A stretch of DNA of 64,000 nt from JABJPE01 sp036340215 (GTDB lineage: Bacteria; Pseudomonadota; Gammaproteobacteria; Comchoanobacterales; Comchoanobacteraceae), in assembly GCA_036340215.1 (NCBI GenBank), contig JAYYZF010000006.1, positions 6,545 to 70,544 on the forward strand. The letters run 5' to 3'. Of the stretch, positions 1 through 7,830 are shown one piece after another. The translations under genes were made by a program, and so were the position numbers. How positions within the stretch are numbered: position 1 is the first letter of the stretch; every line of letters begins with the position of its first letter. A model generated the notes under the pieces. The model did no database searches and was not told the origin of the DNA. It was given only the letters and a program-made list of their open reading frames with translations.

Positions 1-149
1 CCCTCGAAGCCTACCATACCTAAACAGCCTCGGGATTTTTGGCCCTTATGACCTCTTCCACAAGTTTTACCTCTAGAACCTATACCACGACCTACTCTTC
101 TCTTATTCTTTGCTGAACCTTCAGCAGGTCTTAAATTATTAATCTCCAT
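1..149 (-). CDS. rplO: 50S ribosomal protein L15, N-terminal part (cut by window edge)
   Basis: Only the first 49 codons are inside the window; the rest lies beyond base 1. The translation starts MEINNLRPAEGSAKNKRRVG and continues with GRGIGSRGKTCGRGHKGQKS, the basic Gly-rich N-terminal tail typical of L15, which threads into 23S rRNA in the large subunit. The ATG overlaps the rpmD stop by one base (TAATG), which suggests translational coupling. This is the expected spc-operon position after L30. Confidence 0.95.
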   Translation of the reverse strand, partial: MEINNLRPAEGSAKNKRRVGRGIGSRGKTCGRGHKGQKSRGCLGMVGFE

Positions 150-355
150 TAGATACCCTCCACACTAAGTAGAAATATTACCTTATTTACCATACCTCTA
201 TTTTCAGGAGTATTCGCAACCGTTACTTCACTATTTATCTTTCTTAAACCTAAACCTTTGACTGATGATTTCTGCTTTGCAGTAAGGCCATTAGTGCTCT
301 TAATTAGTTTAACTTTTAAACTTTGCATAGATGTTGCGGGTAACAGCTTAGACAT
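149..355 (-). CDS. rpmD: 50S ribosomal protein L30
   Basis: This is a 68-residue protein; the family is usually about 59. The L30 core GLGLRKINSEV and ENRGMVNKVIFL is clear. Starting at internal Met10 would give the usual length, but the first ATG has a strong AGGAG seven bases upstream and Met10 has none, so I keep the longer form with a nine-residue N-terminal extension. It begins two bases after the rpsE stop. L30 is a non-essential large-subunit protein; its place between rpsE and rplO is canonical. Confidence 0.95.
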   Translation of the reverse strand: MSKLLPATSMQSLKVKLIKSTNGLTAKQKSSVKGLGLRKINSEVTVANTPENRGMVNKVIFLLSVEGI

Positions 356-357
356 TG

Positions 358-903
358 CTACTCTCCTGTTTTTAGTTCTGGTGTTATAAAGACCTCACTA
401 ACTGCAACACCTCTTCTACGAGATACTTCAAGTGGGTCTATCATTGACTGTAATCCAGCAATAGTTGCCTTAACTACATTGAAAGGGTTTGACGACTTAA
501 CACATTTTGCAAGTACATTTTCTACGCCTAACACCTCAAATACAGCACGCATAGCTCCGCCAGCTATTATACCTGTACCTTCTGACGCTGGTCTCATAAA
601 AACCTTAGTAGCTCCAAATCTGCCAGAAACAGAATGTTGTAGTGTTTTGTTGCTTAGGTTTATATCAACCATGCTGCACTTAGCAGACTCAGTAGCCTTT
701 CTGATAGCAACAGGTACATCTTTAGCTGTACCACTACCGCACCCGACTTTACCATTACCATCACCAACAACAACTGTTGCAGAAAAACTAAAGTCTCTTC
801 CTCCACCACGAGCTTTTGATGTTCGACGAACGCACACTAACTTTTCTCTGTACTCAAATGGAGAATTACTACTACCAGCTTCTTGTGTTCTACCATAACT
901 CAT
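358..903 (-). CDS. rpsE: 30S ribosomal protein S5
   Basis: A 181-residue S5, slightly longer than the E. coli protein (167). The N-terminal S5 domain (REKLVCVRRTSKARGGGRDF, then VVGDGNGKVGCGSG) and the C-terminal fold (RPASEGTGIIAGGAMRAVFE) are intact. S5 lies near the decoding centre and contributes to translational fidelity and mRNA unwinding at the entry channel. It ends with TAG, which shows that this organism uses TAG as a normal stop. spc-operon position between L18 and L30. Confidence 0.97.
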   Translation of the reverse strand: MSYGRTQEAGSSNSPFEYREKLVCVRRTSKARGGGRDFSFSATVVVGDGNGKVGCGSGTAKDVPVAIRKATESAKCSMVDINLSNKTLQHSVSGRFGATKVFMRPASEGTGIIAGGAMRAVFEVLGVENVLAKCVKSSNPFNVVKATIAGLQSMIDPLEVSRRRGVAVSEVFITPELKTGE

Positions 904-916
904 AAATATAACCTCG

Positions 917-1252
917 TTAAAATTCTAATCCGCCAGCGCGAGCACCATCTGCTAATGCCTTAACCCTACCATGATAACGATAGCCACCACAATCAAATGC
1001 CACTTTTTTTATACCAAGCTTAATTACTACCTTCGCAAACTCTTCGCCAACCTTAGTAGCTGCTTTGATATTTCCACCGTAACCAAGAGATTTTCTCAAT
1101 GCTGGAGTCATGCTTGAAACCGAAGCTAACATTCTACCTTCAGCACTAATTAAACTAATATAAACATGCTGGCTAGTCTTACGCGCCAAAACTCTATAAG
1201 CACCAAGCCTTTTAATATGCTCTCTTTTCTTAACTCTAGCTCTATTACTCAT
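917..1252 (-). CDS. rplR: 50S ribosomal protein L18
   Basis: 111 residues, a little shorter than usual (117). The C-terminal 5S-rRNA-binding part FDCGGYRYHGRVKALADGAR is well conserved; L18 helps bring 5S rRNA into the central protuberance. Its ATG overlaps the rplF stop in an ATGA arrangement, implying coupled translation. Confidence 0.96.
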   Translation of the reverse strand: MSNRARVKKREHIKRLGAYRVLARKTSQHVYISLISAEGRMLASVSSMTPALRKSLGYGGNIKAATKVGEEFAKVVIKLGIKKVAFDCGGYRYHGRVKALADGARAGGLEF

Positions 1253-1815
1253 TGTTTTTTCACCTCTTTTAGTGATATGGACTCGTCTGAATATCTAATG
1301 CCTTTTCCTTTATATGGCTCTGGTGGTCGTAAGGATCTTATATTAGCTGCAACCTGACCAAGTAGCACATTATCTATGCTTTGCAATACTATTTCTGTCT
1401 GGTTTGGCATAGTTACTGTAACAGCAGCTGGCACATCATAAATATCTGGATGCGATTTACCCAAGCTTAAATTTATCTTTGAGCTGCCCTCAAGTTTTGC
1501 CTTATAACCAACTCCTACAAGAAGTAATTTTTTCTCGAAACCAACAGTTAAACCTTTCAAAATATTTTCTATTCTTTTCCTTGCAGTTCCAACTTGCTCT
1601 CTTGACTTAGGATTAGTCAACGTAAATGAGATAACACCATCAGTAATAGAAAAAGTAACGTCAGGGTGAAGGTTATATGACATACTTCCTTTAGTAGAAC
1701 TAAATGAGAAAGTTTGACCTTCAACTTTTACGGTAACTGCTTCTGGGATAGTGAGAGGATTTCTTTCTGCTCTCATTAAGATTCTTTTTTCTGTGTTTAA
1801 TTCAGTATGAGTCAT
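1249..1815 (-). CDS. rplF: 50S ribosomal protein L6 with a short N-terminal extension
   Basis: 188 residues against about 177 in the family. Two L6 domains are visible, ending in the conserved RPPEPYKGKGIRYSDE. The family N-terminus corresponds to MRAERNPLTIPEAV at Met14, but the first ATG has a good ribosome-binding site (AAGAGGA, seven bases before it) while Met14 has a poor one, so a 13-residue extension (MTHTELNTEKRIL) is probably translated. L6 sits near the sarcin-ricin loop and supports 50S maturation. Confidence 0.94.
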   Translation of the reverse strand: MTHTELNTEKRILMRAERNPLTIPEAVTVKVEGQTFSFSSTKGSMSYNLHPDVTFSITDGVISFTLTNPKSREQVGTARKRIENILKGLTVGFEKKLLLVGVGYKAKLEGSSKINLSLGKSHPDIYDVPAAVTVTMPNQTEIVLQSIDNVLLGQVAANIRSLRPPEPYKGKGIRYSDESISLKEVKKQ

Positions 1816-1826
1816 TATTATTCCTC

Positions 1827-2228
1827 TTATATTGAAACGTAGAATAAAACTTCGCCACCAAGGTTGGCAGCTATTGCATCTTTATCAGTCATTACACCCT
1901 TAGATGTTGAGACAATAGTAGTACCTAATCCACTTTTATAACGAGACTGCTTTAACTCCAAAACGCTCTTATAAACTCTTCGTGAAGCCTTACTAACCCT
2001 ACTTATTACACTCATAACAGGGTTTTCATTGTGATATTTGAGAACGATACTAATCTGTTTTTTGACGTCACCGAGAATACTGTAGTTAGTTATATAGCCT
2101 GCTTTCTTCAGCACCTTCAGTATTTCTTCTTTATGCACAGAGTGAGGAACACTTACTGTTGGATGCTTACGCATGTTTGCATTTCTAATTCTTGTCAACA
2201 TATCCGCTATAGGATCTTGCATACTCAT
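1827..2228 (-). CDS. rpsH: 30S ribosomal protein S8
   Basis: I place the start at 2228 (MSMQDPIADMLTRIRNANMR), giving 133 residues, the family length; an upstream GTG/ATG extension would run into rpsN and is not homologous. An AGGAG lies ten bases before this ATG. The C-terminus SRYKSGLGTTIVSTSKGVMT matches S8. S8 is a primary 16S rRNA binder, and in E. coli it represses the spc operon by binding mRNA near rplE, which is relevant because rplE is unusual here. Confidence 0.96.
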   Translation of the reverse strand: MSMQDPIADMLTRIRNANMRKHPTVSVPHSVHKEEILKVLKKAGYITNYSILGDVKKQISIVLKYHNENPVMSVISRVSKASRRVYKSVLELKQSRYKSGLGTTIVSTSKGVMTDKDAIAANLGGEVLFYVSI

Positions 2229-2244
2229 TATTCTATTTCTCCTA

Positions 2245-2547
2245 TTACCAACTGGACTTAAATAAGCCAGGTACATTACCAAATAAAGCCTGCTTTCTTA
2301 AGCAACAGCGACATAAACCAAACTTCTTAAATACACCTCTTGGCCTACCGCAAGCTAGACAACGATTAGTCCAACGAGTTGGTGACTCATCTAACTTACG
2401 CTTTTGTAGCTTTACAACTGCATCCATAACCTCTTGAGCAGATGAGTTAGGGCTACTAATTATCTTCTTCAATGCTTCCCTATTTTGCACACGCCCATGG
2501 TAAGACCTTCTACGGTTCTCTCTTGCTATCATTCTTTTAGCTGCCAT
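2245..2547 (-). CDS. rpsN: 30S ribosomal protein S14 (long form)
   Basis: 100 residues, the long S14 type without the zinc-binding four-cysteine set of the short form (CLACGRPRGVFKKFGLCRCC does retain cysteines). The RPRGVFKKFGLCR and KASW-like end (LFKSSW) are typical. S14 acts in the 30S head during late assembly. It is 15 bases downstream of rplE. Confidence 0.96.
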   Translation of the reverse strand: MAAKRMIARENRRRSYHGRVQNREALKKIISSPNSSAQEVMDAVVKLQKRKLDESPTRWTNRCLACGRPRGVFKKFGLCRCCLRKQALFGNVPGLFKSSW

Positions 2548-2562
2548 AATTTTCTCTCTAAA

Positions 2563-3111
2563 TTAATCAATAAATGGGAAATGAAACCCTTTTAACAAAG
2601 AATGAGCTTCTTTATTAGAAGGTGCAGATGTCACAATTACAATATCCATTCCAAGCATCTGAGTCACTTTCTCATACTCTATTTCAGGAAAAGCTATATA
2701 CTCAGGTATTCCAATAGACAAATTCCCTCTACCATCAAACGACTTAGCACTATATCCTCTAAAATCTCTAACCCTAGGAAGAACTATAGAAACTAAACGC
2801 TGCAAAAAGTTATACATGTTGTCATCACGAAGTGTAACTTTAACCCCTATAGGCCAGCCATCCCTAATTTTAAAACCGGCTACTGACTTTCTAGTCTTGG
2901 TAACCACAGCTTTTTGTCCAGCAATCGCAGATAAGTCCTCTAAGGCTTTATCGACAAGCTTCTTGTCAGCAACTGCTTTACCACCTAAGCCTATGTTTAA
3001 AACTATTTTTTCTATCTTACCAACTTGCATGATACTAGAATATTTATATTATTCCATTAGAGCTGGAACAACAACTTTTTTGTAATGATCTTTAAAATCT
3101 AAACCTGCCAT
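2563..3111 (-). CDS. rplE: 50S ribosomal protein L5, interrupted by an in-frame ochre codon near the N-terminus
   Basis: The open frame from 3030 (MQVGKIEKIVLNIGLGGKAV) begins at the point matching residue 26 of E. coli L5. Reading upstream in the same frame gives MAGLDFKDHYKKVVVPALME, then TAA at 3049-3051, then YKYSSI and MQV. The missing N-terminal helix is therefore encoded in frame from an ATG at 3111, 17 bases after rplX, with one stop where a sense codon (Glu/Lys in homologues) is expected. L5 binds 5S rRNA and contacts S13 and P-site tRNA; it is essential in E. coli. The stop may be a sequencing or assembly error, be bypassed by readthrough or tRNA suppression, or lead to reinitiation at the ATG 18 nt downstream. 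The remaining 155 codons look fully constrained. Confidence 0.93.
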
Positions 3112-3128
3112 ACTATTTTTACCTAAAT

Positions 3129-3455
3129 TTAATTATCTAATATCGTTTCTGTTTTCTTGTTGAAAAATACCTTCTTAGAGTCTTTCTGGGACTTAACCCC
3201 GAGCTTCATGGCTTTTCCAGAGTTGCTATCATACCTTGCTACGTTAGAGATATCAATTGGAAGTTCCTTTTTCTTAATTCCGCCTTCAATCTGTGCATTT
3301 GGGTTTGGCTTCTGATGAAAAGTAGCTAAATTTATGCCTTCCACCAAAACCTTGTTCTTCTCTGCAAAAACTTTTAATACTTGGCCTGTTTTACCCTTGT
3401 ATTTTCCTGTTAATACAATAACTTCAATACCTTGTTTAATCTTTGCTAATGCCAT
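3129..3455 (-). CDS. rplX: 50S ribosomal protein L24
   Basis: 108 residues, family length about 104. The KOW motif region GIEVIVLTGKYKGKTGQVLK starts near residue 9. L24 is one of the assembly-initiator proteins of the 50S subunit and binds the 5' end of 23S rRNA. It sits in the normal L14-L24-L5 order, 13 bases after rplN. Confidence 0.96.
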   Translation of the reverse strand: MALAKIKQGIEVIVLTGKYKGKTGQVLKVFAEKNKVLVEGINLATFHQKPNPNAQIEGGIKKKELPIDISNVARYDSNSGKAMKLGVKSQKDSKKVFFNKKTETILDN

Positions 3456-3468
3456 AATAATGCCCCTT

Positions 3469-3834
3469 TTATAATACTTCTGCAGCTAGTGATACTATTT
3501 TCATAAAGCCAGCTCTTAGTTCCCTGGTAACCGGTCCAAAAATTCTGGTTCCAATTGGCTGTTTCTGTGAATTAAGTAAAACTACCGCATTTTTATCAAA
3601 CTTGATTGTTGAACCATCTGGTCTACGAATTTGTGAGGCAGTTCTAACTACTACTGCATATGAAACACTACCCTTAGTAACTTTTGAACCAGGCTGTACT
3701 TCTGTTACACTCACTCGGATAACATCACCAACATAAGCATATCTTCTTTTAGATCCGCCAAGAACCTTAATACATGTGGCTTTTCTACCTCCACTGTTAT
3801 CGGCTACATTTAAAACTGTCTGCATCTGTATCAT
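3469..3834 (-). CDS. rplN: 50S ribosomal protein L14
   Basis: Start placed at 3834 (MIQMQTVLNVADNSGGRKAT), giving 121 residues as in the family; the longer open frame upstream reads into rpsQ and is not conserved. GSKRRYAYVGDVIRVSV and the end REL-RAGFMKIVSLAAEVL are typical L14. L14 forms intersubunit bridges with 16S rRNA. First gene of the classical spc unit, 23 bases after rpsQ. Confidence 0.97.
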   Translation of the reverse strand: MIQMQTVLNVADNSGGRKATCIKVLGGSKRRYAYVGDVIRVSVTEVQPGSKVTKGSVSYAVVVRTASQIRRPDGSTIKFDKNAVVLLNSQKQPIGTRIFGPVTRELRAGFMKIVSLAAEVL

Positions 3835-3857
3835 TTTAAATTCCTCATTAATGCAAG

Positions 3858-4121
3858 TTACTGTACTTGTGCTTTTTTCACAACCTTTGCTAGCTCCCAA
3901 CTCTTCATCTTTGAGTGCGGCCTACTCTCGCGAATAGTCACAAGATCGCCAACACCACAAATGTTATTTTCATCATGAGCATGTATTTTTGTTGAGCGTG
4001 ATATAAACTTGCCAAGTAGGCTATGCTTAACACGACGCTTGATTAAAACTACAATAGTTTTATTATTAGTTGCTGATACAACAGCACCTGACAATTCTCG
4101 ACTTAATTTTTTTTCAGTCAT
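3858..4121 (-). CDS. rpsQ: 30S ribosomal protein S17
   Basis: 87 residues, normal length. The OB-fold core GAVVSATNNKTIVVLIKRRV and the signature EDNNI-like HAHDENNICGVGDLVTIRES are visible. S17 is a primary 16S rRNA binder in the 30S body. Its ATG overlaps the rpmC stop (ATGA), and it is the last gene of the classical S10 unit, here continuing directly into rplN. Confidence 0.96.
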   Translation of the reverse strand: MTEKKLSRELSGAVVSATNNKTIVVLIKRRVKHSLLGKFISRSTKIHAHDENNICGVGDLVTIRESRPHSKMKSWELAKVVKKAQVQ

Positions 4122-4321
4122 TTTTTAACCCCACTCGTTACTTCTGCTATAACTGTTTTTATACGAGCTATAGTTGTTCTTATCTGCTTGAAACGATGGG
4201 TTTTAACTTTTTCCCCTGCACCAAGCTGCATACGCAAATTAAAATGTTCTTTTCTTAACTCTAAGATATCTTTGATTAAGTCACTCTTAGTCTTCTTTCT
4301 TAAATCTTCTACTTTATGCAT
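4118..4321 (-). CDS. rpmC: 50S ribosomal protein L29
   Basis: Start set at 4321 (MHKVEDLRKKTKSDLIKDIL), giving 67 residues, close to the usual 63. The motif LRKEHFNLRMQ is diagnostic. L29 lies at the peptide exit, next to L23, where trigger factor and SRP dock. The start lies inside the end of rplP (8-base overlap), so the two are translationally coupled. Confidence 0.96.
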   Translation of the reverse strand: MHKVEDLRKKTKSDLIKDILELRKEHFNLRMQLGAGEKVKTHRFKQIRTTIARIKTVIAEVTSGVKK

Positions 4322-4745
4322 TAGCCTCAATCTCCCCATTAATTCTACTTATCATTGAAACCTTTACTGGTAACTTTGCACCAGCTAACTTGAATGCTTT
4401 TTGTACAAGCTCAAGCTCTACTCCCGCAATTTCGAAAAGAACAGTTCCAGGCTTTACGAGAAATACATAGTATTCTACGTTACCTTTACCTTTACCCTGT
4501 CTTACCTCTAAAGGCTTTTTCGTGATAGGCTTGTCAGGAAATACCCTGATCCATACTTTACCGCCTCTTTTTACACATCTAGCGATGGCACGTCTTGCAG
4601 CCTCTATTTGTCTTGCATTTAAACGGCAATAGCCATGAGCTTTCATGCCATATTCTCCAAAACAAACAGTAGGATTCTTGGCCATACCTCTATTGCGACC
4701 TTTTTGCATTTTTCTAAATTTTGTCTTTTTAGGTGGTTGTAACAT
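4314..4745 (-). CDS. rplP: 50S ribosomal protein L16
   Basis: 143 residues (E. coli 136). MLQPPKKTKFRKMQKGRNRG at the N-terminus and CVKRGGKVWIRVFPDKPITK are clear. L16 contacts the A-site tRNA elbow and is a late 50S assembly protein. Follows rpsC by 29 bases. Confidence 0.97.
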   Translation of the reverse strand: MLQPPKKTKFRKMQKGRNRGMAKNPTVCFGEYGMKAHGYCRLNARQIEAARRAIARCVKRGGKVWIRVFPDKPITKKPLEVRQGKGKGNVEYYVFLVKPGTVLFEIAGVELELVQKAFKLAGAKLPVKVSMISRINGEIEANA

Positions 4746-4774
4746 CTACCTATCTCCAATCAACAATAGTAAAT

Positions 4775-5431
4775 CTAGGCATCAGCCTTCTTATTCTCAA
4801 CATCACCGAGATAAATCCATACTTTTATCCCAATAATACCATACGTAGTCATAGCCTCATGAACATCATAATCTATGTTTGCACGCAATGTATGTAACGG
4901 TACTCTACCTTCACGGCACCACTCTGAACGAGCAATTTCAGCACCTCCAATTCTACCTGATACACATATCTTTATACCAAATGCCCCAGCTCTCATAGAA
5001 TTCTGAACCGCTCTTTTCATAACTTTTCTGAACTGAGCACGCTTTTCTAATTGCTGTGCAATACTTGCAGCAACAAGTTTGGCTGATAAATCTGGCTTCT
5101 TGACTTCCTTTACAGTAACATGTGCTTTGCACTTTAAGTACCTAGAAGCTAAAGCCCTTAATTCTTCAACATCACCACCTTTCTTCCCAATGATAACGCC
5201 AGGACGAGAACAGTGAATAATAACGTGGGCATTCTGTGAAGGTCTTTCAATATCAATTCTGCTAATTCCAGCTTTTGCGTAAGCTTTCTGTAATTCTTCT
5301 CGAGCAAGAATATCAGCATGTAAATAATTTCTATAGTCACTACCTGTTGCAAACCATGAAGACCTTGTAGTTTGATCATCTCTTTTATTACATGCTAAAC
5401 GATATGCACAAGGATTAACTTTTTGTCCCAT
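4775..5431 (-). CDS. rpsC: 30S ribosomal protein S3
   Basis: Start at 5431 (MGQKVNPCAYRLACNKRDDQ), 218 residues, with GAGAGG five bases upstream; an upstream in-frame extension overlaps rplV and is not homologous. The KH domain GxxG is seen in RPGVIIGKKGGDVEEL, and the C-terminal domain in VSGRIGGAEIARSEW. S3 shapes the mRNA entry channel. Confidence 0.97.
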   Translation of the reverse strand: MGQKVNPCAYRLACNKRDDQTTRSSWFATGSDYRNYLHADILAREELQKAYAKAGISRIDIERPSQNAHVIIHCSRPGVIIGKKGGDVEELRALASRYLKCKAHVTVKEVKKPDLSAKLVAASIAQQLEKRAQFRKVMKRAVQNSMRAGAFGIKICVSGRIGGAEIARSEWCREGRVPLHTLRANIDYDVHEAMTTYGIIGIKVWIYLGDVENKKADA

Positions 5432-5441
5432 AATTACCTCT

Positions 5442-5771
5442 CTACTCGGATACAACTACTACTAAGTTACTAGTTCTTTTTAGAATTCTAGTACCACGGC
5501 CCTTCGCACGAGCCCTAAATCTCTTTAAAGTTGTGCCCTTATCAACGAATATCTTTGCTACTTTCAGAGAATCTATATCTAATCCAGCATTATTCTCTGC
5601 GTTAGATATGGCTGATTCCAGAACTTTTTTAACTAAGCTGGCTGACTTTTTAGTGCTAAAACTTAGTTTCTCTAAAGCGCTATCAACGCTGTTGCCACGT
5701 ATCTCGTTAGCGATTAGTCTCACCTTCTGGGGAGAAATTCTTTGATTAGTTACTTTTGCTTGAACTTCCAT
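5442..5771 (-). CDS. rplV: 50S ribosomal protein L22
   Basis: 109 residues, as expected (110). The N-terminal ISPQKVRLIANEIRG and the C-terminal FRARAKGRGTRILKRTSNL beta-hairpin that reaches into the exit tunnel are intact. L22 and L4 form the tunnel constriction where macrolide resistance and nascent-chain stalling act. Ten bases separate its stop from rpsC. Confidence 0.97.
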   Translation of the reverse strand: MEVQAKVTNQRISPQKVRLIANEIRGNSVDSALEKLSFSTKKSASLVKKVLESAISNAENNAGLDIDSLKVAKIFVDKGTTLKRFRARAKGRGTRILKRTSNLVVVVSE

Positions 5772-5783
5772 AAAATATACCTT

Positions 5784-6056
5784 CTACTTTGTCTTTCTAT
5801 CGCCAGCATGCATCTTGAACAATCTAGTCAAAGCAAACTCACCTAATTTAAAACCCACCATGTTTTCAGAAACAAACACTGGGATGAATGATCTACCATT
5901 ATGAACGTTAAACGTTAAACCAACCATCAAAGGTAGTATTACTGATCTACGTGAATAAGTTACTATTGGCTTTTTTGAATTTTCGCTTACTGATTTTTCA
6001 ATTTTTTTAAGTAAATTGTGGTCTATGAAAGGACCTTTCTTTAATGATCTTGGCAT
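5784..6056 (-). CDS. rpsS: 30S ribosomal protein S19
   Basis: 90 residues. MPRSLKKGPFIDHNLLKKIE and SEMMVG-like SENMVGFKLGEFALTR are classic S19. The protein binds the 30S head with S13. It follows rplB by ten bases, in canonical S10 order. Confidence 0.97.
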   Translation of the reverse strand: MPRSLKKGPFIDHNLLKKIEKSVSENSKKPIVTYSRRSVILPLMVGLTFNVHNGRSFIPVFVSENMVGFKLGEFALTRLFKMHAGDRKTK

Positions 6057-6066
6057 CTGTTATCCT

Positions 6067-6906
6067 CTACTTCTTACGTCTTCTACTACGTACAATCATT
6101 TTATCAGTACGCTTGTTATTTCTTGTTACCTTACCCTTGGTTGGCACACCCGTTGGACTGACTGGATGACGACCTCCAGAAGTTTTACCTTCACCACCAC
6201 CATGAGGGTGATCAACTGGGTTCATAGCAACACCTCTAACAGTTGGCCTCTTACCGCGCCATCTATTCGCCCCAGCTTTTCCTAATGATGCTAAACTGTG
6301 CTCAGAATTGGCAACTTCGCCGATAGTTGCTCGACAATCCAAATGAATTTTTCTCATTTCACCAGAACGTAGTTTTAATGTAGCCCAATCTCCTTCACGA
6401 CCAGCAAACATTGCACTACATCCTGCACTTCTAATCATCTGAGCTCCTTTACCAGGTCTCATCTCGATATTATGGATAGTAGTACCAACTGGAATATCTC
6501 TTAATTTAAGGGAGTTACCTGGTTTGATCTCCGCACCCTTACCAGAAACAACTTTATCCCCAGCTTTTAAGCCTTTAGGTGCAATTATATAGCTCCATAA
6601 ACCGTCAACATAAACGATTAGTGCTAAGTAAGCGCTTCTGTTAGGATCATACTCTAGACGTGCAACCCTTGCAGCAATTCCGTCTCTATTTCTTTTCCAG
6701 TCTATATCACGGAGTAGTCTTTTATGCCCACCACCTCTGTGCCTTACTGTAATTCTACCAGCACTGTTTCTTCCTGAAGTTCTCTTGGTTTTTGATTTTA
6801 CAAGAGACTTCACAGGTCGCTCAGAGCTGAGGCCAGCTTTAGCAACTTTGACCTTGTGTCTTACCCCTGCTGATGTTGGCTTGCTTTTTTGAACCTTTGC
6901 TACCAT
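6067..6906 (-). CDS. rplB: 50S ribosomal protein L2
   Basis: 279 residues (E. coli 273). The RNA-binding domain (GRNSAGRITVRHRGGGHKRL) and the highly conserved peptidyl-transferase-proximal segment RGVAMNPVDHPHGGGEGKT are both present, including the histidine of DHPHGGG. L2 is required for 50S/30S association. Ten bases follow rplW. Confidence 0.98.
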   Translation of the reverse strand: MVAKVQKSKPTSAGVRHKVKVAKAGLSSERPVKSLVKSKTKRTSGRNSAGRITVRHRGGGHKRLLRDIDWKRNRDGIAARVARLEYDPNRSAYLALIVYVDGLWSYIIAPKGLKAGDKVVSGKGAEIKPGNSLKLRDIPVGTTIHNIEMRPGKGAQMIRSAGCSAMFAGREGDWATLKLRSGEMRKIHLDCRATIGEVANSEHSLASLGKAGANRWRGKRPTVRGVAMNPVDHPHGGGEGKTSGGRHPVSPTGVPTKGKVTRNNKRTDKMIVRSRRRKK

Positions 6907-6915
6907 TTTTCTATC

Positions 6916-7209
6916 CTACTTTTCTATTAAGTTTATTGCATGACCATCTTTCAAGGTTACGTATGCACGCCTTATTGACTTTTGTGTACCCTTGATGTTT
7001 CCACGAGTCTTAGCCTTACCTTTTCTGTTAAGAACATTTACAGTTTTAACTTTAACATTAAAAAGTTTTTCAACAGCAGCTTTGATCTCAAGTTTTGTTG
7101 CACTAGCTAACACACTAAAACAGTACTGATTAAACTCTGCTATGTTGCTAGTCTTTTCAGTCATACTTGGTGATACTAGAATTTGTAAAAGACGCTCTTG
7201 ACTACTCAT
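6916..7209 (-). CDS. rplW: 50S ribosomal protein L23
   Basis: 97 residues from the ATG at 7209 (MSSQERLLQILVSPSMTEKT). This ATG overlaps the rplD stop as ATGA, so it is preferred over a GTG nine bases upstream. The exit-tunnel loop region VKKVNVLNRKGK-like (VKTVNVLNRKGKAKTRGN) is present. L23 is the docking site for trigger factor, whose gene is also in this window, and for SRP. Confidence 0.95.
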   Translation of the reverse strand: MSSQERLLQILVSPSMTEKTSNIAEFNQYCFSVLASATKLEIKAAVEKLFNVKVKTVNVLNRKGKAKTRGNIKGTQKSIRRAYVTLKDGHAINLIEK

Positions 7210-7826
7210 GATAACCACTCCTCTATTTTCTGCATGACTGCTGTTGTCATGACTAATTTTTTAGCAGTATACAGGTCATATGGATTAAGAGAGAAAAAGT
7301 CTATAGCCCAAATATTCGGAATATTACGTGAAGCAAAGTAAGTGTTTTCACTTAAAGTCTCCTCTACGAATATAGCATTATCTATATTATTTGCAGACAT
7401 TACATTGAGGAAATCTTTTGTCTTGTGAGTTTCTAACTTAAGATCCTCTATGACAACTAGTGCTCCCTTTCTGATTTGCTCAGACAATATAGATCTCATT
7501 GCACCTCTATACATCTTTTTGTTTACTTTCTTCTCAAATGATCTAGGTCTTGCTGCAAATGTCACACCTCCACCGCGCCATATTGGACTCGTGTTTGTAC
7601 CTGCACGTGCACGTCCAGTACCCTTCTGTCTCCAAGGTTTGGCCCCGCCACCCCTTACATCTGATCTACCTTTATTCTGCTTAGTGCCTGCACGGGCAGC
7701 TGCCATATATGAAACAATAACTTGATGCACTAAACCCTCAGAATATGGGGCTGCAAAAACCTTATCATCTAAATTCAGATTAGATTTACTGTCTTTATCC
7801 AGTAAATTTACAACATTAACTTGCAT
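7206..7826 (-). CDS. rplD: 50S ribosomal protein L4
   Basis: 206 residues (E. coli 201). The tunnel loop GGGAKPWRQKGTGRARAGTN is conserved. In E. coli L4 also represses its own operon by binding the long S10 leader RNA; no such leader exists here upstream of rpsJ, so that control is probably absent. Confidence 0.97.
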   Translation of the reverse strand: MQVNVVNLLDKDSKSNLNLDDKVFAAPYSEGLVHQVIVSYMAAARAGTKQNKGRSDVRGGGAKPWRQKGTGRARAGTNTSPIWRGGGVTFAARPRSFEKKVNKKMYRGAMRSILSEQIRKGALVVIEDLKLETHKTKDFLNVMSANNIDNAIFVEETLSENTYFASRNIPNIWAIDFFSLNPYDLYTAKKLVMTTAVMQKIEEWLS

Positions 7827-7830
7827 GAAA

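Noticed and set aside
479..898. 139-codon ORF on the plus strand opposite rpsE
   Set aside because: It lies wholly over rpsE on the other strand, has no start signal and shows no family features; a shadow of the real gene.
3049..3051. Stop-codon reassignment (TAA as sense) suggested by rplE
   Set aside because: TAA ends many intact essential genes here, and TAG and TGA also act as stops, so a changed code does not fit.
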